A DNA stretch of 64,000 nt from Gracilaria vermiculophylla. Taxonomy: Eukaryota; Rhodophyta; Florideophyceae; Gracilariales; Gracilariaceae. The position numbers and the translations under genes were made by a program. Numbering within the stretch: position 1 is the first letter of the stretch; every line of letters starts with the position of its first letter. The notes under the pieces were generated by a model. It was not told the origin of the DNA. It searched no databases and was given only the letters and a program-made list of their open reading frames with translations. The stretch covers positions 2,659,998 to 2,723,997 of the forward strand of contig JAHNZQ020000308.1 of assembly GCA_019155205.2 (NCBI GenBank). The letters run 5' to 3'. Below, one piece after another: positions 9,158-20,869 of this stretch.

Positions 9158-11542
9158 GGCTCACAGCATGGGCGCGCAGGCACAAACAAGCACGATGGGC
9201 AAGGCAAAGCGAGACGGTGGCGCGGCTGGCGGCGGGCAGGCAAGGCGACAGCAGAGGACGCAGCGCAGAGAGCGAGACGCGAGGCACAAAGCAAGGCACA
9301 GGGCGAGGCGGCCGAGTCGAGGCGGCAGCAGACAAGAAGCGCTCGTGGGCGGGCGGCGAGAGGGCGGCGAGAGGGCGCAGAGGGCGCAGAAGGGGCGGAG
9401 AGGGCGGAGAGGGAGGGGAGGGCGCAGAAATGCAAGCGGCAGCAGCGAGGCGCAGCCTTATGGTGAATGCGAAAATTGGGCACGCAACGCGGCAGGCGCC
9501 GCCAAAGCAGAGCCTCAGACGAGGCGCCCGCCCGAGGCAGCGGCGGCGGCGCGTGCGCGGCGCGCGCGCCGCGCGCTCGCCGCCGGGAGCGCGCCTCATC
9601 TGCGGGCGGCAGATATGCGCAAACGGCTCTGTAAGCCGCGCATCACGCCGCGCACCGCCCCGAAAAACATTTTGCCGCCGGCGGCTGCCTCCGCGCGTCC
9701 GCCACCGTCAGTCGCGCCATATCACCGTCCCGCCGCCGCGCGCGCCCGCCGCCGGTCTGCTCGCAGCTCCCCCGCGACAAGCAGCGCGCCGCCGCTCGCC
9801 TTACGCGGCGCCCCGCGCTGCCGCCGCCGCCGCCGCCGCCGCCAGCGCTTTGCCCACGCGTCTCGCACGCTCGCCGCGATCACGCCCACTCACAAAGCGC
9901 TGCCGTGTCCGTCGCGAGACCGCCTCGGAGAGCCAACGCCGCAATGCTTGTTTAATCTCATCTCATCCTGGCATTCACTGCGTCAACGTCACTCGTGTCC
10001 GCTGCACCCCTCGCCTTCCGTATCTCGATACACTGTACGTGCACCTTGTCTGCCTTGCATCAAAACTAATCGCGTGTCCGTCTCCCGTCCAATGACACAT
10101 CGCGACTTAGGCAGCCAGCACCACAAGGCACCTTCCCCAGCCATTCCCTTCACCACGTCCTCGTCAGGACAGCTGATCGCCAACACTAAATAACTCAGAT
10201 ATCATTCCTCCCACGCGGCAACCGCCACTTCGCGCGTAGCTTTCAGCTTTCATCTCTCCACCAGCAACAACGCTTCGAGCCCATCTCACGTCCGCTCATG
10301 CCGCCGCGAACGCCCGCACCGCACTCGACCTAAACCATCATCTGCCCCCTCAATTTGCAGCGCGCTGAATCCGTGCAAGCTTCCATTTTTTTCGGAAACG
10401 CCCAAATTCACACCGCAACTCATACTGCCACACCCGCAACGTCAACAGCCTTTCATCCCGCTCTGCACCACGAGTGGAAGCAACATCGCTGCGCCAAGTG
10501 CACGTACACCATCGCTCCCAACAACGTCCATCACCGCCACATTGCTATCCCACGAGCCAAAAAACTTACCGCAGCCTTCAACTTACACACTTCGGTGACC
10601 CCCTGGTGTTCGCATGAAGCTGCAATCATCTGCGTGTTTTGTTGTCGCCAGTGCGTGGTACACCCCACAAGAAAAAGCATTCAACGGCGCTGAGAGGGCA
10701 ATCAGACCCTTCCGAGTGAGCAAACAAAATCTCAATTCCAGCCGTTCAACAGTCAAAAGTTGCAGCACTGGTCACGACACACACAAGAAAGAAAAATCGG
10801 GGCCAGACAACACTTTACCCCCGTTACTTGCGTAGCCTAGTATGTGCAGTGTCAGCAAGCGGTCACATCACCAGCTAGCAACGCGTGCAAAGCGGTGGAA
10901 ACAGAAATCAGGTGACCAGTACGTATTGCAAAACATGATTGAATCAAGCAATGGGAATGGAACAGCCTCATTCACTGTCACGCTCGTGTCCATCGACGTC
11001 CGTCGCCGTGGTTGAACACCTGAATTGCACCTTGTCGTGTACCACAGACAAAACTTAACTGTACAGAACCGTTTTCTACACGAGTTTGGACTTTGTTGCT
11101 CATTGGCGCGCGCGAATTGATGGAATGAAAGGCGTCAAGCGCGCTGTCGTTAGCGCACTTGGCAACAGGTGATGGCCGCGAAACGTGGATGCTCCCGGGG
11201 ATGCGTGAAGGTGAATTGGCAGGTGGACGCGATCGAAGGACTGCAACTGGCAGCGCGTGCGCACTTGGGTGCTAGCAGCGCGCCTCGTTTCTACGGTACA
11301 AGTGCGCTTTTCTGCAACCAAACAGCCGGGCGTTTTGTTTTGGGTGCGCGTTGGCACACAGCTTCTTGGCCAAGGTACGGAAATTTGTGCAGTTTGAATG
11401 CAGCCAAACTGCGGTGCGCTATTTTAAAACGACGCAATGGCTGGCGACGGCAATACCCTATTTTTGATGGCCAAGATATGGCTCACTCCTAACGATGATC
11501 ACATGTAAGTGCATGGTGGTGGTGGTGACTGATGGGCAGTTC
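9158..11542. other. Compositional transition zone, no gene recognised
   Basis: Across this stretch the DNA changes from more than 70% GC with GGA/GGC runs (9,160-9,900) to mixed sequence around 50% (10,000 onward). Several frames of 60-110 codons exist, but none shows a domain, a believable composition or a good start. No RNA gene or transposon was recognised. Confidence 0.5.
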
Positions 11543-11902
11543 TCATACACGAGTAGATGCGCCATTGTCGGGCGGAGCCATGCCCGCAGCTGCCTCCGCC
11601 TCGGCCTGCGAGTAGGGCTTGTGTTTGAGCTCCCTCACTCTGAACTTGTGCTTTTTCGTCTTCTTGTGCGCTGCAAGAACATTGGCGCAAATAAAGTAGC
11701 GCGCGCAGTGCACGCAGTAAAACTGGCCGAGTCCAGGAAGGTCAAAGTCGACGGGCAGGCGCTGCATGCGCTGCTCACTGAATTGGCCGTCTCCGTTCAG
11801 GTCGTCGCAGATCTGGTCCAAAGCGCGCGCCAGCGTGCGCTTTCGTCGCGAGCGCTTGTTGCTGCCCTTTTTCTTGGTTACGCGCCCCGTGCCCGAGCCC
11901 AT
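11543..11902 (-). CDS. ZNF593/Bud20-type C2H2 zinc-finger ribosome biogenesis factor
   Basis: A 119-residue protein starting at MGSGTGRVTKKKG. A Lys/Arg-rich N-terminus (nuclear/nucleolar signal) precedes LDQICDDL and the family's LPGLGQFYC stretch, with one zinc finger of the form C-x2-C-x12-H-x5-H (FYCVHCARYF...AAHKKTKKHKFR). This is the ZNF593 (human) / Bud20 (yeast) pattern, a shuttling factor that joins pre-60S subunits and aids their export. Family members are 115-165 residues, so the length fits. The frame is open for 85 more codons upstream, but those lack the family sequence. A TATA-like CATATATC lies at about 12219-12226 on the same strand. Codon use is GC-rich, intermediate between its neighbours. 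Confidence 0.92.
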   Translation of the reverse strand: MGSGTGRVTKKKGSNKRSRRKRTLARALDQICDDLNGDGQFSEQRMQRLPVDFDLPGLGQFYCVHCARYFICANVLAAHKKTKKHKFRVRELKHKPYSQAEAEAAAGMAPPDNGASTRV

Positions 11903-13140
11903 GACCACACGGGATAAGCTGCTGCAGATTGAGCGCACGAATGCGAGTTGAGCGAGTTGGAGGGGGCTTGTGCCAGTGAATGAGGCGCAGCAGCGGGCAG
12001 GGCGCAGCACGTTGATGGCTCCGCGAGGCCAACCACACACCGAAATCGAAGACAGAACACGCAACACACAGAGTGCGGCGCGCGCTTTGACGGCGACAAG
12101 TTTGTGCGCAAGTTGGTTTCGCCGTTGCGCAACGAACGCTGGACAGCGAAGCAGCAAAGCGCGCGCTTACGCAACCGAAGGGCACCAGTCGACGCGAACG
12201 GCGGCGGCGGGTGCTTGCGATATATGGGTTCCCCCCCCCTGACGGATCTGGCGTGGCATGGAGCCAAGTCGCCAAGCCGTGGCGGCCGGCGGGCGCGCAC
12301 ACGCCGAATCGCAATTTTGCGAGCTTTTGGCAATTAATTTTTCTCTTTTTGAAAAATTCACTGCGCCGCCGCACACGGCCGTATGTTGACATGCGTCGCA
12401 CGGCGGCAATGGGCGGCCCGCTTCCTCCCGCTCTCCACGCGTGAGGCTCGCGCAGCTGCGCCGCAGGGAGCAAAGCAGCCTTGGCGCAAGTGAACGGGTG
12501 TCGCACGTTGCTGTGCGCTGCACAGCGGCCGGAGGGCACCTGCAACTGCGGATGCACCAGCCAATGCGGCGCGCAAATCAAGCGCCAGTGCAGCGTGCGC
12601 AGAAAGCGATGGGCGCTGCGAGCAGCGCTCCCGGTGACCGCGCGTGCGCCGCAGACGGTGCCCGAGGCCTGCGCCCGCTACTGCGCACCGAACGACCGAC
12701 GCCTCGCGTCCGCACAAGCGTCGCGCCCCTCCGCGCAGCGCCCGCCTGCTGCGCAGGAGCGCGTCATCTCGCGGCCAGCACCTGCGCGCGTCTTCCACCG
12801 CCCAGTCCGCCTGCACGCGTGCTGCTGTGATCGCTCCGATGGGCGGCGCTGACCACGTGCCGTCCCGAGGCGGTGCATACGCATCGCGCAGCAATCGCTT
12901 CAATCGCTCTTTTTCTTTGACACGTTGCATCTCACCGCACAACAGCTGCAGTCCATGCGCTTTTACCCCCATGCATTCATTCCATACCACTACCCGCCAA
13001 CTGCTGCACACACACGCCCTTCGCATCTCACCATCCGATGCCCTTCGCCAACGGCGCGCACTATCTGGTGCGCAATCCACATTCACCCTCTCTGCATCGC
13101 CCATATCACACCCGTTTCCCACCGCGCACCCACCGCGCTC
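11903..13140. other. Intergenic region between divergent genes
   Basis: This is the divergent promoter region of the ZNF593-like gene (minus) and the sphingomyelinase-like gene (plus). Several open frames of 70-300 codons cross it on both strands. They are Arg/Ala/Cys-rich and show no domain. A possible TATA element for the minus-strand gene is at about 12219-12226. Confidence 0.45.
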
Positions 13141-14430
13141 ATGGACGTTATCGACACCGCTGCGCCCACATGCGCCGGTCGCTACCCGATTACCGCCGGC
13201 GCGCCCTCTTGCTTCCGTCCATCGTTGCTCGCTGACGAGCACAACGCCCAATTTTTGCACATTTACGCCTACGTTCCGCGCTTCATGTATTGTTATTCTG
13301 GCCGTCTTCGTTTTCCGCGTCTGCTTGTGGTCGTAATTTTCTTGCTGTCAATGCTGGCTGTTTTCGACTACGCCATGCACAGTTCGTCAACCGTGCGCAC
13401 GCACAGCAAGCAAATCGCATCGTGCGGTCGCCTCCAAAGTAGTGGCGCTCATGCAATCACTGTGCACTTCATGACTTTAAACACGTTCATCCGCCCAATC
13501 GGTGTCGGGACAGCAGATTTCAAGGACGAACGCCTTGACGACTTGGCGCACGTGCTGCGTTCGTTTGATGTCATTTGCTTCCAGGAGCTCTTCAATTGGA
13601 GTGGATATCGCAAAGTAAAGTTTCTTCAACAACTGGCAAAGCACTATGGTTTCATCTATCACACAACGACCCCGTCGCCTGGTTTCAGGGGGCTTTTTTC
13701 CTATCCCCCCAAGTTAATTGACGGCGGCTTAGTCATAGCGTCGCGTTTTCAGATTCTTCGCACAGACTACCAAATCTACTCTCGAGCAAACTTCCATTCC
13801 ATTGATTTCATAGTTGCCAAGGGCGCCCTGTATGCTCAGATTGCCGTTCCAATGCCGAATTCCAGCAGCTGCGCCGTCAACGTGTTTACCACGCACATGC
13901 AAGCAAGCAATGGATTGAGTGTCGATTTCAGCGCCACCCGCCACGCCCAGCTCGAACAGCTGCTTCACTTTGTGCGACAGAAAACACAGCCCGACCCAAG
14001 TGTCCCAATCATACTTGCGGGAGATTTCAACGTCAACGGCCGTCGCGCATGTGATGATTCATCTTCTTCGCACGAATACGAGCAGATGATGTCTGTTCTT
14101 CGAAAAATACGCCAATTTTCTCCACTCCAAGATATTCTGTACGAAGCAAGCGGGCACGAGCATCCGGTGACTGGCGCTGGCGGCCTTTACGGAGACACGC
14201 AGAAAAACGAACGCCTCGACTACATCTTCTTCAGCCCTGGAGCCAGACGCCGAGCAACGTCAGGGTGCAATGTCACAACTATCCCGGCTTCGGTTCGAGT
14301 TCAGCCATTGCGAGTGTCTCAGAGACCATACCGCACTTTAAGTGACCACTACGCTGTGGTTTCCAACTTCAGATTTGAACAAACAACAAATCTGGGTCAC
14401 AGACCATGCGGCGTGGCTCTACTCGTTTGA
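13141..14430 (+). CDS. Membrane-anchored neutral sphingomyelinase-like phosphodiesterase
   Basis: A 429-residue protein if the ATG at 13141 is used, or 381 residues from the ATG at 13285, which sits just before the membrane segment and may be the true start. A hydrophobic anchor (LLVVVIFLLSMLAVF) is followed by an exonuclease-endonuclease-phosphatase (EEP) domain. All its motifs are visible: TLNTF, CFQELF (metal-binding Glu), GGLVIASRF, VFTTHMQAS, LAGDFNVNG (Asp/Asn), RLDYIFF and the catalytic LSDHYAVVS. The order and spacing resemble bacterial-type and Isc1-type sphingomyelinases C, which release ceramide and phosphocholine. Inositol-lipid or nucleic-acid phosphodiesterases of the same fold cannot be excluded. 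The catalytic domain would face a lumen or the outside. No introns. Confidence 0.8.
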   Translation: MDVIDTAAPTCAGRYPITAGAPSCFRPSLLADEHNAQFLHIYAYVPRFMYCYSGRLRFPRLLVVVIFLLSMLAVFDYAMHSSSTVRTHSKQIASCGRLQSSGAHAITVHFMTLNTFIRPIGVGTADFKDERLDDLAHVLRSFDVICFQELFNWSGYRKVKFLQQLAKHYGFIYHTTTPSPGFRGLFSYPPKLIDGGLVIASRFQILRTDYQIYSRANFHSIDFIVAKGALYAQIAVPMPNSSSCAVNVFTTHMQASNGLSVDFSATRHAQLEQLLHFVRQKTQPDPSVPIILAGDFNVNGRRACDDSSSSHEYEQMMSVLRKIRQFSPLQDILYEASGHEHPVTGAGGLYGDTQKNERLDYIFFSPGARRRATSGCNVTTIPASVRVQPLRVSQRPYRTLSDHYAVVSNFRFEQTTNLGHRPCGVALLV

Positions 14431-17400
14431 GAAAACGTTTTTCACCGCTCGCCCGCAACACCAGTATACACGAGTATTTCGTCTCATCGAATGCTTCAGA
14501 ACAGGAAGCATTCTCCCGTTCGTCTGCACTCTCGAGCAAGTTGTCGGGCCTCTCTTTCTCCTCAAGATGAACGCGGATGAAATCCCATCAAAAGCTCATG
14601 AATCTTTTTTCTACGTTCGGGCGCACTGTTTCCGCCATCTGCCACTCGATTTTATTACCACGAGTAACATTGCTTCTATCCGAAACGCCACGTCACAGGT
14701 GTTTTCAACTTCCGCATACATTTAGTAGAATGTTTGACCACCGTGTGTCCCCATTTTTTTCGATAGGGAACGGGATTGCTCGTACGGTATGTTTTGTTTT
14801 GATAATGTAGGAATTAGGACATGGGCGTAAATCCCTCAGGTCTAGCTGAGATAAGGTCCATGAAAAAAAATATATATATATATATTTTTTTTTTTTAATG
14901 TTATTTCTGCTAAAACACAGACATTGCTGTGGAAGAATCAAGTCCGTGAAAAATGAAACCCGTCCGAACCTATGCATGCTTTTCATAGGCTGTGTCTCCA
15001 AATCACACTAAACTTCTCTCTCGTTCATCAAAACGGGGAAAACTTTCAGGTTACAAGTAAGTATCTATTCAATGGAATAGCGTAAAGTTCAATTGCTTCG
15101 AGCCTGAATGAGCCGTATGGCGCGGGGCGCCATTAAAAATCAGCCTGTCTTCTGCAGACGATTGCCCTACCTACTTGATGACATACCCCACCTCACGATT
15201 AAAGCCTTAAATATGTACAGATTGAAGGTTCTCAACAAATAGGCAACCCATCGTGGTAGATCTCCAGTTGAGCTTCTTCGCTCCCGTCATCTCGTAGGCA
15301 AGATTGAAGGAAATACACTGCAATTTGCTAAACTACAAACCATCATAAAAGTATTTAACTGAGTCCCGTATTCTCGTGGTACTATGAATGACATTTTTTC
15401 ACGATACATAATCCTCAGCCAACGTTTTCCATTGAGAGGGTATAAATGATGTCGGAACAAACAAATGTAGCCTTCAACCAGAAATATACGGCAAAAAGGG
15501 AAACCTTTTGAGCGACACTGTACCAAAAAGCGCCATGTGTTGTAATCCAATATTTCTGCTGCCACGATGATAAAATAACTATCTATTCTTAATATTGTCT
15601 TTGAACAGGTTGCGTAGAGTACGAGTGGTGAAACCCAATTCTTCTTTTATCGCAAACTTTTTGCCTAACGCAGCACTGATTTTGGTGTAGTGCCCATGAC
15701 GATTGATAGTCAGGAAACGAAGAGGGGTGTGCCTCCCCAAATCGACGTCATGCGCTGTTTGATGACCATTTTGCAATTAGCTAAAAAGAAGCTATAACTC
15801 TGCTTCTAAAATTTGGTTTAAAATGCATTATACAGCGATTGATGTTCAGGTCTAATAGGTCTCTTTAAATAGACAGTTCTTTAAAGATTCGTTCTCTTTA
15901 ATGAGAATTAATAAATGAAACTTGTACTGTCAGCGAGCTACAGATCGAAAACAATGTCACTAGTTAGACACCTCCAGTACTTCACTTTCGGAAGCCATGT
16001 GAGCGGCCACAGTTCAGCGAGGAACCACCGTGTATGCTTCTTCCAGGAAACCGTTCCACCGCGTTCGAATCCAGGCACGGCCGCCCCCACCTTCCCTGCT
16101 CTCGTTTAGCTCTCAGCAGAACCGTTGCATATGAATACGTTTAAGTTTTTGGAATAGTACAGAATTCAGAAATGAGCAATCGGATGGATATCACAGTATT
16201 GTCCATAGGCTCAACTGACAACAGTACAACTTTAAGATGGATTTTTCCCAGCAGACACATTCATACCTAAGGTTCTCAAGCCAAGGTACTGATATATAGC
16301 AAATGGACAATTCCAAGTCATCCAAGTCATCAGTGGGGTTCGTCATTGATGATTTCAAAGCGGTAGGAGAATCGAATGATAGAATGTCGCATGACGTCCC
16401 GTGCGGCACAATATGGGACGGTGTAAGTGCCTGGTCATGGTGTGCCGCTCTGCCGAAGAGCTCAATAGGAGTCGAGGAAGCTGTGAACGTGAAGAAAGGG
16501 CGATGGAAAGGCGATGAGCTTCGGTAGCGAAATGCTAAGGTTTCCGAGAACACCTAAGGGGTCAAATGCGGTCTTTACAAAACTATGTACTCGCGAAGTG
16601 AGCGTAACACAGTTATGTGTCGGCAATTAGTGACTAAGTTTTCTTAGAACGCTTTATAGGATGTTGAGGGTGTCTAGCAGCCCCTTTGCCTTACGAATAA
16701 TCACAATCAAGAAGATTGCATCGGAATTAATCGCAATCCAAAGACTGCCATTCGGGATCGCTCTCTTTCACCGCGATTGCAATTCGATACTTGTCTTAGT
16801 AACCCATCGCCCCATCAGTTTGGCAATTTTCACCACCCAGCTGTTCGTTCAATCGATACAACGTATAATACTACCGTTTCAAGATGAACATGCAATGATT
16901 TAGAATTGAATCGGGAATGCTCCGCGGACGAGGAATTCTAATCGGGATTTCGATGTGTCAAGACAGAACAATTGGGATTGGAATTGCTGTCATGAACTGC
17001 AACCCTATCCCCTTGTCCTTCGTTGTGCACTTGTGAAAGCCTCACGAAAAGAGCTGATGAAAAATGATCCAGAAAACTTAAACATACCTGTTAGTAACGA
17101 GTTTAGACATGATCTATAAAAGATCTTGGCCCTCCTACAGAGAAAAGACCTAACTAGCAAGTCTTCGATCAGTTTCGAAATAAGAAATTGATCTCCACAA
17201 TAAAGAAGAAGAAGAATCCCATCTCAATCAGATTGGTTCAACGCCGCTGGTACCTTCAACACATCACTCACAGCTGCTGAAAATCGAAGAATCACAGGAA
17301 GGGGGCACCTTTGCATGACATTTCCGATTTGCGCTACCTTACAATGTGCGCAGCAAGTTCAGCTACTCCATAACCAAGTTGACACGGAGGTAAATGGGTA

Positions 17401-17798
17401 CACATAGGGGTAATGTCGCCGCGAGAGTTGCAAGGACCTTGATAGAACTTCAACGGATCAAAATATCTTTGTACAATTCTGATGAGACTTTACTTGCTTT
17501 AAGATTTCTTTCATGTATCCGGGGACGGTTCTTTATTCCCTGGATAATAGACAGAAATTTAGCAGATCTCAACAAAATAGATTTATCTCCACAAATCGTT
17601 CCCGGCCTCTGAAACAACGACCAGAGCCAAGCAGACCGTATTCCCTTGTACTCGAGAGATAATTTGTGAATGCGCAAGGGCGCAAATCTATTGCGACGAT
17701 CGTCTTTCTCATCTTTCGGATTGGATGGGACAAGGTACTCAGTGAGCATAAAGATTCCTCACTTTGAAGGGGGCGACGGTTTTTTTTTTCACTGAGAT
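14431..17798. other. 3.4-kb gene-poor interval
   Basis: No gene is supported. The DNA is ordinary in composition with frames under 130 codons and no domain. A (TA)n/(T)n element lies at 14863-14898. Around 16,690-17,000 there are scattered GATTGC/GCAATC words on both strands, too irregular to call a repeat. No transposon ends, tRNA or rRNA were seen. Confidence 0.5.
14863..14898. repeat. A-run, (TA)n, T-run simple repeat
   Basis: Eight A, then about nine TA units, then about fourteen T make a near-palindromic AT element in the 3' region of the sphingomyelinase-like gene. Confidence 0.85.
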
Positions 17799-18959
17799 AT
17801 GGCGTCATTAAGTCCTGCTTCTAAACAAACGATCGTTGTGACGGGCGGGACCGGCTACATCGGCTATGCCCTCTTATGGGAAATTCGACAGCGATTTATG
17901 CATGCGTTCACTCCAATATCGATTGTACGCGCTTCGTCTGATATCGTACGATTGCAAAGGTTACTTGATTATCCGAGTTCTCACGACGCAGTCATCATTT
18001 GTGACCTTGGAAACGTCGATTCCTTGAGAAATGGAGTGAAGCACGCCGATATCGTTGTGCATCTGGCCGCAGATATGGATTTCTTTCCGAAAAAACGCAA
18101 GGAACTATATGCTGTCAACGTGAAGGGCACTCAGAATCTTCTTAATGCCTGCGCTTCTGAAGCAGAAGTTTCTAAGAGGAAAATCCGGTTTGTGTACGTT
18201 TCTTCAACTGAGGCCATAGGTCGAACAGATGGCGTGTCAAAGGCTGACGAGACATACCCCCTCAATCCTGAATCAGAGTATGGTAACTCAAAAGTTCTTG
18301 CCGAAGGCATTGTTAAGGAGTATAGTAAGAAACTTGACACGGTTATTGTTCGTCCCACTGGAGTTTATGGACCGGATGAGCGCTTCTTCTTCTACGAATT
18401 CATGCAAATGGTTTCGTATGGGATCACAATTGTGGTCCCGTCCCCCATGACCGGACGAGTTTCGTTCACCCACATCGACGATGTTGTTGGCGGTATCCTT
18501 GCGTGCGCGACTCATCCAGCCGCTCCAGGAAATATTTATAATCTATGCCCAAACGACTCAGTGACATACTTGTCGATTGTGCAAAAGCTGGCAGATCTGC
18601 TGAAGTATCCGCGTCCTTTAGTGTTTCTGCCAATATCTGTTGGCAGGCTTCTCATCGGGTTAATTGCTCCAATAATGAACATAGGAAAGTCACGAGTCTT
18701 CATTTACCATCCAAAAACTGTTTCAGAGACAATGCACAATCGCGAGTACTCGAACGAGAAAATTCGACGTGAACTAGGTTTCGAACCACAACACACAGTC
18801 CTTGGAGGAATCGAAAAGACCATGACATACGAGCTCGAGGTTGGGGGCATTAAAAGGTCAGTAGTACCTCCAGCAATTAAGCGATGCCTTGACGTGTTGT
18901 GGGTTACAACATTTTTTATTCGCCAAGTGTTTCTCCGCCGTCACCAGGCTAGGAGTTAA
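17799..18959 (+). CDS. Extended SDR NAD(P)-dependent epimerase/3-beta-HSD-like protein
   Basis: A 386-residue protein. The nucleotide-binding TGGTGYIG is at 15-22, with DIVVHLAAD as the second Rossmann element, a VSSTEAIG strand carrying the catalytic Ser/Thr, and YGNSK (Tyr161, Lys165) as the active-site pair. RPTGVYGP and FTHIDDVVGGI are typical of the extended short-chain dehydrogenase family, including sterol-4-carboxylate 3-dehydrogenase and dihydroflavonol reductase-like proteins. A hydrophobic stretch (about 275-295) and a basic C-terminus suggest membrane association. Substrate unknown. The ATG has a good context and follows a pyrimidine-rich leader (ten T). No intron. Confidence 0.88.
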   Translation: MASLSPASKQTIVVTGGTGYIGYALLWEIRQRFMHAFTPISIVRASSDIVRLQRLLDYPSSHDAVIICDLGNVDSLRNGVKHADIVVHLAADMDFFPKKRKELYAVNVKGTQNLLNACASEAEVSKRKIRFVYVSSTEAIGRTDGVSKADETYPLNPESEYGNSKVLAEGIVKEYSKKLDTVIVRPTGVYGPDERFFFYEFMQMVSYGITIVVPSPMTGRVSFTHIDDVVGGILACATHPAAPGNIYNLCPNDSVTYLSIVQKLADLLKYPRPLVFLPISVGRLLIGLIAPIMNIGKSRVFIYHPKTVSETMHNREYSNEKIRRELGFEPQHTVLGGIEKTMTYELEVGGIKRSVVPPAIKRCLDVLWVTTFFIRQVFLRRHQARS

Positions 18960-19078
18960 CGACATAAGGCCCTACAGCTTTGACTAACTACGTGCGGTTC
19001 GAGAAACAATTGATCAATCTATGAAGGTAGATTTTCAATCATCTTGAACTGTGGTATATACAGGTTGCCGCAATATCC

Positions 19079-20137
19079 TCAGCTTCGTTGTCTCTTTGAT
19101 TTGGTGCGATTAGAGTCATGCACATGCCATCTGTGAACCATTACAATCTTGCGATGATCAATCAAGGCGCCCTCGTATGTGTAGGCATGAGTGTGAGATT
19201 TATGAGTGCGACGATGCACTCTAGCTTTGCCATGGATCAGTAGAGCACGGATCTGGATACAAACTAGGTCAAGGCTGTACACAGGTGCCCAACCTGAAGT
19301 GGTCAGGAGCTCCATACAAATCCCCCCGTGTGGTGCCACATGACCACCAACAACATAGGGAGCTACGACACGGACGAAAGGCGGAGCATTCGGATAGTCC
19401 CCAGGAAAACGAAGCTCAAGTTGAATACCGTCGTAATCTGGAACATGTTTCAAATCCTCCGCAATCTCACAATCAGAGACGTTGTCAAAGTAAAGCATAA
19501 CACTCCATCGATAAAGATCGTCCGCTATTGGCTTGGCCGTAAATCCATCACGCCTGGTGTCCATCGCCTGCAAGATAGAAAGCTGTTTCATCAAAGTGGT
19601 GGTGGCGATTCTTGAGTGAGAAAACACTGGATCTTGGATGTCGCTGGGTGCTGGGCGCTTCCTCCTCAGGCTGTCCGTCGCCTGGAGAAATCTAGACTCG
19701 ACTTGAACGGGGGCTGTGGCGGTCCTCGCTCTGGCAGTGCTGGCCGCGGCGGCGTTGGAGTTATTGTTGTCGTAGATTCGACTTGCATGCACAAGAACTT
19801 GGTTGACAATCTGGGAGGGGGACAGCTTTCGGGCATTGTCATTAAAGTTAGAGAAAAGGAATGTATTGATATCTATCAAAAACCCGTCGGGCAGGCCCAA
19901 ATCGTCTTCGATCATGGCAGTGAGTGGCTCGCTGTTGGCCCCGTTTGCTTTGGATCCGGAGAGCAAAAGATAAAAGCGACCACCGTCCGGAAACTCGAAC
20001 AGGGCACGGGCCGTGAAGGAAGAGCCATCTTTGCCGTCATACGCGACAGTCGGAGGCTTAGCCTGACATGATGATATATTAGCCGTATCGGTTCCAGATT
20101 TCCATGCCCGCAGCGCTTCTAGTGCTTGTGTATCCAT
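19079..20137 (-). CDS. UBE2Q-type ubiquitin-conjugating enzyme E2
   Basis: A 352-residue protein from the ATG at 20137 (MDTQALEALRAW). The N-terminal part (about 20-120) is an RWD-like, Asp/Gly-rich domain, followed by a low-complexity Asn/Ala linker (about 125-150). The E2 core (about 185-320) has LYRWSVMLYF, ELRFPGDYPNAPPFVRVVAP and GGICMELLTTSGW with the active Cys at about 274, then YSLDLVCIQIRALLIHGKARV. These are the features of UBE2Q1/2 rather than canonical E2s, which have HPN before the Cys. It accepts ubiquitin from E1 and passes it on to E3 or substrate. The C-terminus is His/Arg/Lys-rich. The frame is open a little further upstream, but without an ATG. Confidence 0.93.
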   Translation of the reverse strand: MDTQALEALRAWKSGTDTANISSCQAKPPTVAYDGKDGSSFTARALFEFPDGGRFYLLLSGSKANGANSEPLTAMIEDDLGLPDGFLIDINTFLFSNFNDNARKLSPSQIVNQVLVHASRIYDNNNSNAAAASTARARTATAPVQVESRFLQATDSLRRKRPAPSDIQDPVFSHSRIATTTLMKQLSILQAMDTRRDGFTAKPIADDLYRWSVMLYFDNVSDCEIAEDLKHVPDYDGIQLELRFPGDYPNAPPFVRVVAPYVVGGHVAPHGGICMELLTTSGWAPVYSLDLVCIQIRALLIHGKARVHRRTHKSHTHAYTYEGALIDHRKIVMVHRWHVHDSNRTKSKRQRS

Positions 20138-20869
20138 ACGCGAATGTCGAATGACTTGGGTGGGGATGTGAATAGCTGAAAGGCGCAAGTGTTCAGCGCT
20201 TCAGGGTGGCGAAGGGGTTCAGCAAGTGAGGGGGCGACGCGCTGTGGGTGGCGCAAGAAAATATTTGGTCAGACAGCGTAGCACAAGGCAGGGCACGAGG
20301 GTGCAGAAATGAAATCTGTGGAAGATGGAATACAGCGGTAGGAACAATAATCTTTGTCGAGTTGTATGGTGACAGCGTTAACGTAACTGTGGTAGTTACG
20401 TTAGCTTCGCACGGTGGGATGGGTGCTCGAGAACTGGCGTAGAACGGGTCACAAGACAGTGCACAGGGGCCATGGGGTTGGTTGGCGAGGCGAGGAACGA
20501 CGCAGAAGGGAACCATCCTGACACGGCGGATCGCGTAAGTGCTTCACCCGCCGAGATCCGCTGCCGACACATGGACGCGCACTGACGGCGCGAGCGCCAC
20601 GGTCCAATGGGCACCGCCCGCCCAACACGTTGCCAAACGATCCGGACGCACCGACCGATAGTTGCCCAGCCGAGTTGCAAGTCGGCAAGCTGTTCGCGTG
20701 GCCACGTGTTCCAGTGCCTTGGTGGGCGTCCGTGCCGGTCTCCGCCGGCGCCACTGCTCGTCTGCTCCCGACCGCCGCCACGGTCATCGTGCCCGCCAGC
20801 TTCCGCCCGCCTAGCTCGACGATATACCTTGTCTTCGTTCCGGAACACCGCGAACGCTGTAGTTGCGTC

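Noticed and set aside
14342..14725. A 127-codon frame overlapping the end of the sphingomyelinase-like gene
   Set aside because: The upstream gene already ends after its last conserved motif (LSDHYAVVS), and the overlapping frame has no domain; read as 3' untranslated DNA.
16050..16090. GTTCGAATCC resembling a tRNA B box on the plus strand
   Set aside because: Flanking bases do not form a T stem and no other tRNA arms are present.
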